Positions 30,601-36,107 are shown, numbered from the stretch's first letter. The stretch: 43,203 bases of DNA from Myxococcota bacterium (GCA_039030075.1 JBCCEW010000009.1:1-43203); one strand, 5' to 3'. Numbers and translations: made by a program. Notes: a model not told the origin generated them from the sequence alone.

Positions 30601-31128
30601 GTGGCTCCTCTCGACTGGGATCGCTTCGCCCAGATGTCGTTCGCGGAGCGCCCGTTCTATGGGCATCGTCTGGCGGCGGCCACGGGCTCCACGGCGACGG
30701 TGAATCGGCTCGACCTCTCAGGGCTCGACGGCCCGCAGCGCCTGGCGGTGTTGGACGAGCACTTGCGCGCAGAGATCGCGACCGTCCTCGGACTCTCGTC
30801 CTCCGACGAGATCGAGCCGCGCAGTCGGTTGATGGATCTGGGCATGGATTCGCTGATGGCGGTCGAGCTGAAGGCGCGCGCCGAACGGAGCCTGGGCCTC
30901 TCGCTTCCGTCGACGCTCTTCTTCGATCACCCGACGGTGGAATCCCTGGTGGCCTACCTCGAAGCGTCGCTCGCTCCGGGTCCGGCGGAAGACGCAGAGC
31001 CGACCCGGGAGCCGCGCCCCGATGCGGGAGTCGGCGACGATGACTTCGCGGTGGAAGACGACGCCGCCGTGATCGACGACGTGGCGGGCCTCTCGGACGA
31101 GGACGTCTTGCGCCGCCTGCGCGGCTGA
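21676..31128 (+). CDS. FAAL-primed polyketide synthase: FAAL-ACP-KS-AT-DH-cMT-ER-KR-ACP
   Basis: The ATG at 21676 overlaps the exporter stop and has GGAG six bases upstream; length is 3150 aa. Residues 1-575 are a fatty acyl-AMP ligase (FTSGSTGQPKG, WLPPYHDMGLIGG, YLRTGDLGF), which activates a free fatty acid and loads it on ACP1 (Ser628). The KS is intact (Cys854 in DTACSSS, His989, His1029). The AT has Ser1315 and HAFH 1414-1417, so it is malonyl-specific. The DH has His1620 and Asp1791, the cMT has EIGAGTGATTE at 2060, the ER has HAAAGGVGM at 2564, and the KR has GGTGGLG at 2761. ACP2 Ser is 3059. In the KR the usual catalytic Tyr of GQANY is His (2902). If all domains work, the product is a two-carbon-extended, 2-methyl saturated acyl chain. 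This is the expected starter of the pathway although it is the last gene of the operon. The acidic tail (LSDEDVLRRL) may be a docking element. Confidence 0.94.
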   Translation: MSRSFVDLLVRQAVEDPERVAYRFLVDGDTEESLLCVGDLDRRARVLAARLANAGAAGERVLILVPPSIDNVVAFFACLYAGAIAVPMAPPRRARADGKLAAIRDRAEARFVVADAATRTRIARSGELPTDAPDDLLWFDVAETDAAGADFVPVTPDAGDVAFLQFTSGSTGQPKGVRVTHANLVANAGLIQQGFADDARTRGVTWLPPYHDMGLIGGILQPIFLGAETVMMTPTAFVQRPLRWLEAISRYRATTSGGPDFAYALCADVASLAPPDLDLSSWTLAFSGAEPVRASTLERFASAYAYAGFDPKAFYPCYGMAETTLFVSGGVRGAGARTLAVDAEALERSEITPDEGGRPIVSCGRAAGDGVRIVDLETHRALPERRVGEVWVRGPQVADGYWGDPEASAASFGVDLTPGDGGYLRTGDLGFLEGGELFLTGRAKDLIILRGRNLHPVDLEESVAAAHAALQGAPVAAFPVEAQSPDGEPEERLVIVAEVARQARHGLDADAVGRALRKVIVEEHGVDPLAIVFIRPASLPRTSSGKVQRRATRQSYLDDALLVLGRWDAPRRAAPAPRATDAAPTGSMHGPGRAALRAWMIDAVAAAAAVLPEEIDAGEPWAAHGLDSLQGVRLMGRLAEWLGRPLSPTLLYDHPTIDALAGHLATASVDAVETEALRERLDADDGIAIIGIAARFPGGEDAHRWFEGLANGVDAVGPVPADRPGADAWRLAGERHPAVAQAGFLSDVDRHEIALFGLSPREAQNVDPQQRLLLETAWRAFEDAGVAPERLAGSATGVFVGVSSPDYARLMAANLGDRSLPVHAGTGNALSVAANRISYRFDLRGPSLAIDTACSSSLVAVHQACASLERGESELALAGGVNLLLAPDLSEIFAEAGMLSPDGRCRTFDAAANGYVRGEGCGLLVLKPLSRARADGDRVWAVIRGTAVNQDGRSNGLTAPSGAAQQAVIRTALARARVTPDEVDYVEAHGTATSLGDPIEAEALQAVFGVRGEEREALRIGSVKTNIGHLEAAAGIAGLLKVVLSLAHERLPGQLHFDTPNPHAPVVSSATQAAASPGGGPLAVLTETRAWPAASRRVAGVSSFGFGGTNAHVVLEGAPEAPAAAETPDLSCARGLWLSERDADALAALAGAAADVLDAGQPLDALAREAAVGRARFPERIAVVAETSADATRALRACAAGERPPASIGPATSRAGAEPAIAFAFPGQGAQRVGMGAELYARDPGFRRRLDACDRVLREAAGFSLVELLQRTGEGAARQLAETRFTQPALFAVELCLAELLVERGVRPGRLIGHSVGEYAAACLAGVFDREDALRLVARRAELVGDLPSGGAMLAVGLPAAQAEGRIDARADVALAVDNGAERSVLSGARSSLEPIAAALAADGIEARWLDVSHAFHSPLLDPMLPAFGEAVAAVDLRAPQCEILSNLTGEVAGAEMATPDYWVRQLRGRVRFREGLESLFAGRLDALVEVGPRATSLALARAAASPDRATGIAWLPTLRDGVREDLGVARALGELFVRGASVDGETTHEDVRPAAPRLPGVRFRRERAWFSAASGPSHAVRRRAGAHPLLGDAVDVPEPDRHRFETLVSPEAPGWLSDHRVGQAAVMPAAAFIELALAAGRRALGVEGPLELRDLEIAAALPLLSNADVRLHTLASESEAGQMRVRTFSSDPNANATWMGHSTSVVTKGEGASLPEAPMPSDETSRDIDLDALAARFGEVGIHYGPAFRGIESLSVRTACETGAPFAYGVVAATPEADEGRYGLPPTRLDACLQAIAPLLDANEALLPVGARRLWVAAPRTGWPERIEVRAWLAGPREAHLEATTLGGERLFALEGVQLAPVPGIRGSKRDAQEDLHTVAWIERGRAGGARVRLPDPSGVVEDVRPAFEASREAESITGYRSGIAALEARARTLAQAIVTREGFDVVARAAESTKARRLLARLRNLAAQAPSPPAPAADDPRVAVESDLLERCAARCLDVLAGTCDPIAELLFPNGDARALRSIYRDGAGPALMNRQVTRLVESAQQALPRDEGLAVLEIGAGTGATTEALLERLDGTRSSYWFTDLGAPLVQSAIEQLGPRHPRFEGRLLDVSRDPREQGFEPACADIVVAANVLHATPDLGTTLANTRELLASGGWLVLLEGTERLGWLDLTFGLTDGWWCFEPDAQRTDHPLIDSAQWERVLVEAGFESVTSLVDGSAGLEQDVIVARAPRRRARRSLRVLSGAERVAGIEAAASVVGIDTEANGANAPLEDAVIVARGFTDASRTLPERANLVLEEALDAARHWLAGRSDLRGSRLTFVTYGAASVGEDGGFASPDAAGVAEAGLWGVARALRHETPGLTVRIVDVGPGVRFDALARELTAEDGEDEVALRGERRFVSRLAPWVDDTRPTRLEVAVPGHLDQLVQCPAERRAPAADEVEIAVRATGLNFRDLLQALGMLGRGYAEALDQEHIPFGFECAGVVARVGTDVAHVAAGDAVIGCFTPGSLASHVTLPGRFVVPKSDRLDWAEAAALPTAWLTVWYGLDTLAALAPGEWVLIHAAAGGVGMAAVRHAQRTGARVIATAHPSKWEHLRALGVEHLASSRDAGFADRVRAWTGGAGVDVVLNCLADELALESLAVTARGGRFVELGRIGGLDAETARHRRPDVQFHAFDLGQVAMEGAVGGALDALVQRFAANDAGDTLVLPTTAFPVAEAEAAFRQLQAGRHVGKLALVRETPTPEAPFRIDPDGTYVLSGGTGGLGIAVSRWLADAGARHLVLIARNAPTPEAQQEIDRLVAMGVRVDAWSVDVADARAVENAFTALRDEGATVRGVVHGAGVLADALLEDLDDAHVRRVLLPKVHGVTHLAAATSADPLDFFVSFSSAAALFGSPGQANHAAANAILDAHAAWLRSEGRPGRSIAWGAWAQIGAAARKGAGERLAALGIGEIDPPDGLAAFEAALRSGTPYLGVAPLDWDRFAQMSFAERPFYGHRLAAATGSTATVNRLDLSGLDGPQRLAVLDEHLRAEIATVLGLSSSDEIEPRSRLMDLGMDSLMAVELKARAERSLGLSLPSTLFFDHPTVESLVAYLEASLAPGPAEDAEPTREPRPDAGVGDDDFAVEDDAAVIDDVAGLSDEDVLRRLRG

Positions 31129-31133
31129 GCCGG

Positions 31134-31150
31134 CGACGCGTCGCGCGTCG
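31134..31150 (+). terminator. Candidate hairpin after the biosynthetic operon
   Basis: CGACGCG (31134-31140) and CGCGTCG (31144-31150) form a perfect 7-bp stem with a TCG loop. It starts six bases after the PKS stop and lies between convergent genes. No T-tract follows, so intrinsic termination is uncertain. Confidence 0.3.
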
Positions 31151-31163
31151 GCACCGTTCCGTG

Positions 31164-32183
31164 CTACCGGCCGCGAAGCTTCGCGAGCGCGCTGCGCGCC
31201 TGCTCCTGGCCCGGGTCGTACTCCAGCGCCTTCTCGTAGGCGGCGCGGGCGTCTGCGTTGCGTCCCCGACCCTCGTGGGCGCGACCGATCCACAGCCAGG
31301 CCGCTGAGGGAGCGTTCAGCAGATCGCTGCGGCGCAAACCGTCGAGATAGGCGCGGAGCAGTGTCAGGGCCTCGTCGGTCTCACTGCCGCGTTGGATCAG
31401 GAGCTTGGCGAGCTTGTAGCTGGCGTCGAGGCGCGCTGTTTCGTCGGGTCCCACCAGGGCGCTGCGAAACGCACGCTCGGCACCCGCCGGATCTTGCGCT
31501 TCGTTGCGCAGTCGGCCCAGCAGGAAGTGCAGCGCCTGGGCGTCGGGGTGCGCTTCGAGGCCCGCGCGGCAGCGGGCAAGGGCCGCTTCGAGTTCGTCCT
31601 GCCGGCGGAGTCTTGCGACATCGAGCGCCACCGAAGCCACCCGGTCGAGCGGCGCGAGGCGGGCAACGATGTCGCGCGCGCCGTCGAGGTCACCGCCGAC
31701 GAGTGAGGGGGCGTAGAGGAAGAAGTGACCGCGATCCATCAACGCGTCGACGTCCTTCGGCGCGAGCGCGACCGCTCGTTCCGTCGATGCGTCGATCGCG
31801 CGAATCGCCCACACCGCCGACAGACCACCGGCCTCGGCCAGCTGCTGTCGGAGTGCGCGCGTCCGCGTCACGTGGGCGGCGCTGCGATTCGGCGCCAAGG
31901 CGACGGCCCGATCGGCGTAGGCGAGCGCGTCGTCCGTGTTTCCCAGGCGCCGATGGACGGTCGACAGCAGCTCGAGGGCCCGTGGCGACGGGGGCGGTTC
32001 GCGCAGCGTCCGCTCGAGCAGCTGCTGGGCGTGCTCGAGCTCACCCGCGACCGTGGCCGCCTCGGCCTCCGCCAACGTCGGCGGGGTTCCCGCGGCCGGG
32101 CTGAGAAGGAACAGGAGAACCGCGACCAGGCGCAGGGGGACGCGGCACACGAGGCGCCGGGAAGGCGCCAATCCTTGCCTCAC
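31164..32183 (-). CDS. Secreted or periplasmic TPR-repeat protein
   Basis: I chose the GTG at 32183 because AAGGA lies eight bases upstream and the protein then opens with a signal-like stretch: basic N-terminus, hydrophobic LVAVLLFLL, then SPAAG. Length is about 339 aa. The rest is alpha-helical tetratricopeptide repeats. Clear examples are ALELLSTVHRRLGNTDDALAY near the N-terminus, and a C-terminal repeat whose final helix pair reads AWLWIGRAHEGRGRNADARA followed by YEKALEYDPG. TPR proteins act as protein-interaction scaffolds, and no catalytic domain is seen. It lies 35 bases downstream of the siderophore-interacting protein on the same strand, so both are probably one transcript under the Fur-controlled promoter. 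Its role in iron handling is unknown. In-frame open sequence upstream of the GTG is compositionally unlike protein and overlaps the neighbouring gene. Confidence 0.75.
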   Translation of the reverse strand: MRQGLAPSRRLVCRVPLRLVAVLLFLLSPAAGTPPTLAEAEAATVAGELEHAQQLLERTLREPPPSPRALELLSTVHRRLGNTDDALAYADRAVALAPNRSAAHVTRTRALRQQLAEAGGLSAVWAIRAIDASTERAVALAPKDVDALMDRGHFFLYAPSLVGGDLDGARDIVARLAPLDRVASVALDVARLRRQDELEAALARCRAGLEAHPDAQALHFLLGRLRNEAQDPAGAERAFRSALVGPDETARLDASYKLAKLLIQRGSETDEALTLLRAYLDGLRRSDLLNAPSAAWLWIGRAHEGRGRNADARAAYEKALEYDPGQEQARSALAKLRGR

Positions 32184-32218
32184 CCAAGCGATCCTTGCGC
32201 TGCGGACGCGACGGATGG

Positions 32219-32962
32219 CTACCAGGCCTCGGAGTCGTTGCGCTTCGCCTGCTTCATGCCCTCGTCGGTCTCCCCGATCTTCCAATAACAGCTGACGTAG
32301 AGATCGGTCCGGTCGACCGCGCGTTCGTGCCGGAAGTACTGACGCAGCGATCGGGATGCGCCGAATTCGCCGGCCACCCACACCGATGCGCGACCCGCTC
32401 GCCAGGGAATCGCCTTCACGGAATCTGCCAGCGTGGTGCTCGGGGCGTGTGGGTGGGGATTGTCGACCCAGGAGATCTCCATGCCCGACGGGCCGGAGAG
32501 GTCGAGGTGATCGGCGGGGTCGACGCCCTCGAGCACGAGGTGTCCCTGGGCGTCGTCGGGCAGGTCGCCCAGCATCACGGCGAGGGCGGGCAGGGCACTC
32601 AGGTCGCCCGCCAACAGGAACCAGTCCGCGTCGGCACTCGGTCGACGCACCGGTCCCGGATCGGTCACCGAGACCGGAGAGCCTGGGGACGCCTCTGCGA
32701 GCCAACGCGCGGCCGGTCCACCGTCTTCGTGCACCACCATCCAGAGCTCGAGCTCTCGTGCGGCCGCGTCGAATCGGCGCACGGTGTACGAGCGCAGCAG
32801 CGGGCGCCCGACCGCGCGCGGGAACACGAGCTTCACGTAGCCGCCCTCGAAGCCCGTCGGGAAGCGTTCGAGGTCGGCCCCGCCGAGCACGACGCGAGCG
32901 AGGTGCGGTGTGACCGAGTCGCGCTGGCGGACTTCGAGCTGGTGGATCGTCCGCTTGCGCAT
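32219..32962 (-). CDS. Siderophore-interacting protein (SIP/ViuB-family ferric-siderophore flavoreductase)
   Basis: This 247-residue protein matches the SIP family. It has an N-terminal FAD-binding barrel with RSYTVR (57-62), then a NAD(P)H-reductase-like half (DWFLLAGDLSALPALAVML) and the family's C-terminal signature YWKIGETDEG. SIPs reduce Fe(III) in imported siderophore complexes so that iron is released in the cytoplasm. The ATG at 32962 has GAGG six bases upstream; a GTG twelve bases further upstream is possible. The gene heads a two-gene - strand unit, and a near-consensus Fur box lies about 100 bases upstream. It sits next to the NRPS operon, convergent with it. Together with the exporter this is the strongest sign that the NRPS-PKS product is a siderophore. 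Confidence 0.92.
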   Translation of the reverse strand: MRKRTIHQLEVRQRDSVTPHLARVVLGGADLERFPTGFEGGYVKLVFPRAVGRPLLRSYTVRRFDAAARELELWMVVHEDGGPAARWLAEASPGSPVSVTDPGPVRRPSADADWFLLAGDLSALPALAVMLGDLPDDAQGHLVLEGVDPADHLDLSGPSGMEISWVDNPHPHAPSTTLADSVKAIPWRAGRASVWVAGEFGASRSLRQYFRHERAVDRTDLYVSCYWKIGETDEGMKQAKRNDSEAW

Positions 32963-33040
32963 CGTTCGCCTCACGCGGCTGGTTCGGGGGCTGCTCGCCG
33001 TGTCCCCACGCCCGAGGACCGGGAGCGGTCGTCGCGGCGC

Positions 33041-33069
33041 GTGACAAGCGCCAGCGTCCAGACGATAAT
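33041..33069 (+). promoter_or_regulatory. Predicted sigma70 promoter for the GST-like gene
   Basis: GTGACA (33041-33046, 5/6 to TTGACA) and GATAAT (33064-33069, 5/6 to TATAAT) are separated by exactly 17 bases. The -10 box forms the left end of the Fur box, so Fur binding would block it. Transcription would begin near 33076, leaving a leader of about 110 bases. Confidence 0.55.
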
Positions 33070-33090
33070 GAAATTCATTTTCAACAACAA
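33062..33090 (-). promoter_or_regulatory. Possible promoter for the SIP-TPR unit
   Basis: On the - strand TTGTTG (33085-33090) and TATCGT (33062-33067) are 17 bases apart and span the Fur box. The matches to consensus are only moderate (3/6 and 4/6). The position upstream of the siderophore-interacting protein makes it plausible. Confidence 0.35.
33064..33082. promoter_or_regulatory. Fur box (iron-dependent operator)
   Basis: GATAATGAAATTCATTTTC matches the 19-bp Fur consensus GATAATGATAATCATTATC at 16 of 19 positions. It is an isolated A/T-rich patch in a very G/C-rich region. It lies between the divergent SIP and GST-like genes and overlaps the candidate -10 elements on both strands. Fe(II)-Fur would therefore repress both directions when iron is plentiful. 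Confidence 0.82.
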
Positions 33091-33187
33091 GTGAATGGGC
33101 CCCTGTGCCACGGCTTCGCGGTTGAGCGAAGGGACCAAGGGGCACTACCGTCCGAGCGCGCGCACCGCGCGCCCAGAGGAGACCCCC

Positions 33188-33805
33188 ATGATCAAGCTCT
33201 ACGGCCTGCGCATGAGCAACTACTACAGCCTCACCAAGGCCCTGCTGCTCGAGAAGGGGCTCGACTTCGAGGAGGTGAAAGCGCCGCCGTCCCAGGACGA
33301 GGACTACCTCGCGCGTTCGCCGATGGGGAAGATGCCGTCGATCGAAGTGGACGGGAACTACCTGTCCGAGTCCCTCGCGATCTTCGCCTACCTCGAGCGC
33401 TTGCAGCCCGAGCCCGCGCTCTTGCCGAGCGACCCGTTCCTGGCGGGCAAGACGATGGAGCTCGCGTGCCACATCAAGCTCGACATCGAGTTGGTCGCAC
33501 GTCGTTGCCTGCCCGAGATGCTCTTCGGCAAGCCGGTGAGCGACGAGACCAAGAAGGAGGTCACGCGCGACCTGGCCAAGGGCATGAAGGCGGTCTCGCG
33601 GCTGCTGGTCTGCGATCCCTACGCGATGGGCAAGGACTTCACGATCGCGGACCTCTACGCCTACTACGGGTATGGGTTGGCGGGCGCACTCGCGAAGAAG
33701 GTGGTGGACGTCGACGTTCTCGCCGATGAGCCGAAGCTCGCGGCGTTGATCGGTCGACTCGCGGAACGCCCCAGCATCGCCCGGGTGACGGCGGAAGCGG
33801 GCTAG
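33188..33805 (+). CDS. Glutathione S-transferase family protein
   Basis: This 205-residue protein has an N-terminal thioredoxin-fold GST domain. It begins MIKLYGLRMSNYYSLTKALL, and the glutathione gamma-glutamyl contact motif is SESLAIFAYLE. An all-helical C-terminal domain follows, with the conserved FTIADLYAYY segment. Substrate cannot be told from sequence. The ATG at 33188 has AGAGGAG upstream and starts exactly at the family's first beta strand. An earlier in-frame ATG at 33095 would add 31 residues of non-family, compositionally odd sequence. The promoter upstream overlaps the Fur box, so expression probably rises under iron starvation. Possible roles include redox protection or thiol chemistry in the iron response. 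Confidence 0.85.
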   Translation: MIKLYGLRMSNYYSLTKALLLEKGLDFEEVKAPPSQDEDYLARSPMGKMPSIEVDGNYLSESLAIFAYLERLQPEPALLPSDPFLAGKTMELACHIKLDIELVARRCLPEMLFGKPVSDETKKEVTRDLAKGMKAVSRLLVCDPYAMGKDFTIADLYAYYGYGLAGALAKKVVDVDVLADEPKLAALIGRLAERPSIARVTAEAG

Positions 33806-33849
33806 ACGCGACGCCGTCGTCAGCGCGCTTGACCGGGACCGCTCCGGCG

Positions 33850-33872
33850 GGTTCCACTGCGTCGATGGAACC
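33850..33872. repeat. Inverted repeat GGTTCCA-N9-TGGAACC
   Basis: A perfect 7-bp inverted repeat (33850-33856 and 33866-33872) lies 21 bases before the Rieske oxygenase start. It could be an operator or a leader hairpin. Nothing else identifies it. Confidence 0.35.
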
Positions 33873-33893
33873 GAGCCTCGGGAGATGTCCTCG

Positions 33894-35027
33894 ATGAGCC
33901 GCGATGCCCTGGTCGCGATGGCCCGTCGTTCCCTCGCGCACACCCAGGCCGGCACGTTGCCGGCGGCGCACGACATGCTGCGCGTGCCCGCGGACCACTA
34001 CACCGACCCGGACCGCTTCCAGCTCGAGGTGGAGCGCATCTTCAAGCGGTTGCCTCTCGCGCTGGGCACCTCGGCCGAGCTGCGCGAGCCCGGCGCGTTT
34101 CGCACCACCGAGGTGGCGGGCATCCCGGTGCTGCTCGCGCGGGGTTCCGACGGCGAGGTGCGCGCCTTCCTGAACGCGTGCACGCACCGGGGGGCGCCGG
34201 TGGAATCGCGTGCCTGTGGGAAGACCCGCCGCTTCACCTGTCCCTACCACGCGTGGAGCTACGACACCGCCGGGCGTCTGCAGGGCATCTTCGCGCCGGA
34301 TCACTTCGGCGAGCTCGATCTCGAGAGCCAGGGTCTGGTGCGGTTGCCCACCTCCGAACGCGCAGGGCTCGTGTTCGTCATCCTCGACCCGGCGTCGACG
34401 CTCTCCTTCGATCGCGCGCTCGTGGGCTTCGACGCGATGCTCGAACATTCCCGCTTCGCGGATCGGGTGTTCTTCGAGCGCGTGCAGCTGCCCGGGCCCA
34501 ACTGGAAAGCGGCCTACGACGGCTATCTCGATTTCTATCACCTCCCCGTTCTGCACAAGCAGAGCTTCGGCACCCAGTTCTCCCACCATGCGGTGTACGA
34601 CGCGTGGGGCCCCCACGTGCGGACGACGGCCCTCGACGCGTCCTTCGCGTCGCTGGCGGAACTCCCCGAAGCCGATTGGAAGACCGAGCGGCTCGCGGGT
34701 GGGGTCTGGAACCTGTTCCCGGGTGGGGCGCTGGTGAATTTCCCCGCCGGTCCCGGGCTCGAGATCAGCCAGCTGAATCAGGTGTTTCCCGGTGCGCATC
34801 CCGGAGAATCGTTCACCGAGATCACCTTCCTGGCCTCGGTCGAGCCCGATGCGGCGCAGCAGCAAGCGCTCCGTGGGATGGCCGATCTGCTGGCGGGCGT
34901 CGTGCGTCGCGAGGACTACCCGACCGTGGCCGGTGTACAGCGCGGCCTCGAGAGCGGGCTGCACCCGGGGGTCCTGTTCGGGCGGAGGAAGGGCCGCAGA
35001 TCGTCCATCGCTGGATCGATCAGCTGA
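33894..35027 (+). CDS. Rieske non-haem iron oxygenase, alpha subunit (3' end frameshifted)
   Basis: The 377-residue frame contains a Rieske [2Fe-2S] motif, C96-x-H98 and C116-x2-H119 (CTHRG, CPYHAW). The mononuclear iron site is in YLDFYHLPVLH (His216, His221). This is the architecture of ring-hydroxylating or demethylating oxygenase alpha subunits, which use electrons from a separate reductase. No reductase gene is nearby. I prefer the ATG at 33894 (GGAG nine bases upstream) over one at 33885 that abuts the GGAG. The last residues after GVLFG become basic and unlike the family. The family-like C-terminus continues in another frame to 35095, so one base appears to be lost near 34980. Confidence 0.85.
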   Translation: MSRDALVAMARRSLAHTQAGTLPAAHDMLRVPADHYTDPDRFQLEVERIFKRLPLALGTSAELREPGAFRTTEVAGIPVLLARGSDGEVRAFLNACTHRGAPVESRACGKTRRFTCPYHAWSYDTAGRLQGIFAPDHFGELDLESQGLVRLPTSERAGLVFVILDPASTLSFDRALVGFDAMLEHSRFADRVFFERVQLPGPNWKAAYDGYLDFYHLPVLHKQSFGTQFSHHAVYDAWGPHVRTTALDASFASLAELPEADWKTERLAGGVWNLFPGGALVNFPAGPGLEISQLNQVFPGAHPGESFTEITFLASVEPDAAQQQALRGMADLLAGVVRREDYPTVAGVQRGLESGLHPGVLFGRRKGRRSSIAGSIS

Positions 35028-35095
35028 TCGCCGCCGAGACCCCGGAGGCGCTGGACGCGCTGCTGGCCCGCGCCGAGGTCTACCACCAGGCCTGA
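34977..35095 (+). other. Out-of-frame C-terminal tail of the Rieske oxygenase (apparent -1 base frameshift)
   Basis: After HPGVLFG the second frame reads AEEGPQIVHRWIDQLI and continues to a TGA at 35093-35095. The HRW-type ending is typical of Rieske alpha subunits. Adding one G to the GGG at 34980-34982 joins both parts into a single protein of about 400 residues. The break may be a sequencing error or a true mutation. Confidence 0.7.
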
Positions 35096-35107
35096 GGCGT
35101 CCCCGAC

Positions 35108-35129
35108 CCGCGGATCCAGGAATCCGCGG
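35108..35129 (+). terminator. Hairpin downstream of the Rieske oxygenase gene
   Basis: CCGCGGAT (35108-35115) and ATCCGCGG (35122-35129) form a perfect 8-bp stem around a 6-base loop. It lies 13 bases after the stop of the restored reading frame. No T-tract follows. Confidence 0.4.
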
Positions 35130-35240
35130 ACCCCCGAGTCCGGCCGCTGCGCGTCCCCTCCCTCAAGCGCCTTCTCCGGCACGTCGATGCCTACCCATCA
35201 GGCGCCCGCCGAGCCGATCCGGGCGCGGGGGAGGTTCGTG

Positions 35241-36107
35241 ATGAATCGGATGCGCTCGCTCACGCTCGTGCTGGCACTCGGAATCGGGATCTTCGCGGCT
35301 CCGCTCGCCGCGGCACCCACCCAACAGGATCCGCGCATGGGCGCGATGGAAGAGATCTTCTTCCTTTCGGGGCTCGAGTCCCAGCTCGCGTCCTTCTCCG
35401 ACGTCGTCGACCACTCGCTGGTCACCCAGGGGCAGACGCTGCCCCAGACCGAGCGCGAGGCCCTGCGCCGCGCGATGCGTCGCATCTTCGACGGCAAGGC
35501 CCTGCGTCAGGACGTCCGCAAGGGGCTGATCGCGCGCTACGACAGTGAGCACTCCCGCGCGACCCTCGCCTGGTTGCGCTCGCCGCTCGGACGTCAGATC
35601 ACCCGCCTCGAAGAGGCGGCCAGCAAGCCCGAGGTCATGCCGCAGATGGCCGCCTACGCCCAGAAGCTCCTGCAGAACCCGCCCCCCGAGAGCCGCCTGA
35701 ACCTGATTCAGCGTCTCAACGAAGCCAGCGGCGCCATGGGGCTTGCCCTCGATCTCGGGATGACGACCGCCCAGAGCGTGGCCGAGGGGCTGAACGAAGC
35801 CCAGCCCGTCGATCGACGCATCCCCGCCGAGCAGCTGCGGGCCGCCATCCAGCAGCAGCGCAGCGCGATGGAGGCGCAGCTGCGCTCGTCGCTGCACCTC
35901 AGCAGCCTGTTCGCCTATCGGAACCTCGAAGACGCCCAGATCGAGTCGTATCTCACGTTCATCGAGAGCGATGCCGGACGCTGGTATCACTCGGCGGTCG
36001 TGGCCGAGCTGGTGGCGACCCTCGAGCGGGCCGCCGGCGGTGCGGGGGTGGCGGTGGCGCAGGAGATGCGCGCCGGCGGAGCCGTGCCCGCCAGCATCGC
36101 TCCCTGA
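35241..36107 (+). CDS. Exported helical protein of unknown function (DUF2059-like repeats)
   Basis: This protein has 288 residues. The ATG at 35241 follows GGAGG at a spacing of six and gives a clear signal peptide: MNRMR, then LTLVLALGIGIFAAPLAAA, with likely cleavage after AAA. The mature part is helical. It contains a stretch like DUF2059 (VRKGLIARYDSEHSRATLAW, then LRSPLGRQITRLEE), and a second, similar segment near the end (SYLTFIESDAGRWYHSAV). DUF2059 proteins are small periplasmic or secreted proteins of unknown function. It is flanked by the Rieske oxygenase and the enoyl-CoA hydratase-like gene with gaps over 130 bases, so it may be transcribed separately. I cannot assign a role. Confidence 0.75.
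   Translation: MNRMRSLTLVLALGIGIFAAPLAAAPTQQDPRMGAMEEIFFLSGLESQLASFSDVVDHSLVTQGQTLPQTEREALRRAMRRIFDGKALRQDVRKGLIARYDSEHSRATLAWLRSPLGRQITRLEEAASKPEVMPQMAAYAQKLLQNPPPESRLNLIQRLNEASGAMGLALDLGMTTAQSVAEGLNEAQPVDRRIPAEQLRAAIQQQRSAMEAQLRSSLHLSSLFAYRNLEDAQIESYLTFIESDAGRWYHSAVVAELVATLERAAGGAGVAVAQEMRAGGAVPASIAP

Noticed and set aside
32184-33047. N-terminal extension of the TPR protein
   Set aside because: It overlaps the siderophore-interacting protein in another frame and is Arg/Pro-rich without homology.
33095-33187. Earlier start for the GST-like gene
   Set aside because: The added 31 residues do not resemble the GST fold. The AGAGGAG site belongs to the ATG at 33188.
32963-33976. Long upstream extension of the siderophore-interacting protein frame
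   Set aside because: It would run through the Fur box and the divergent GST gene. Family homology starts at MRKRTIHQLEV, with a good ribosome site.
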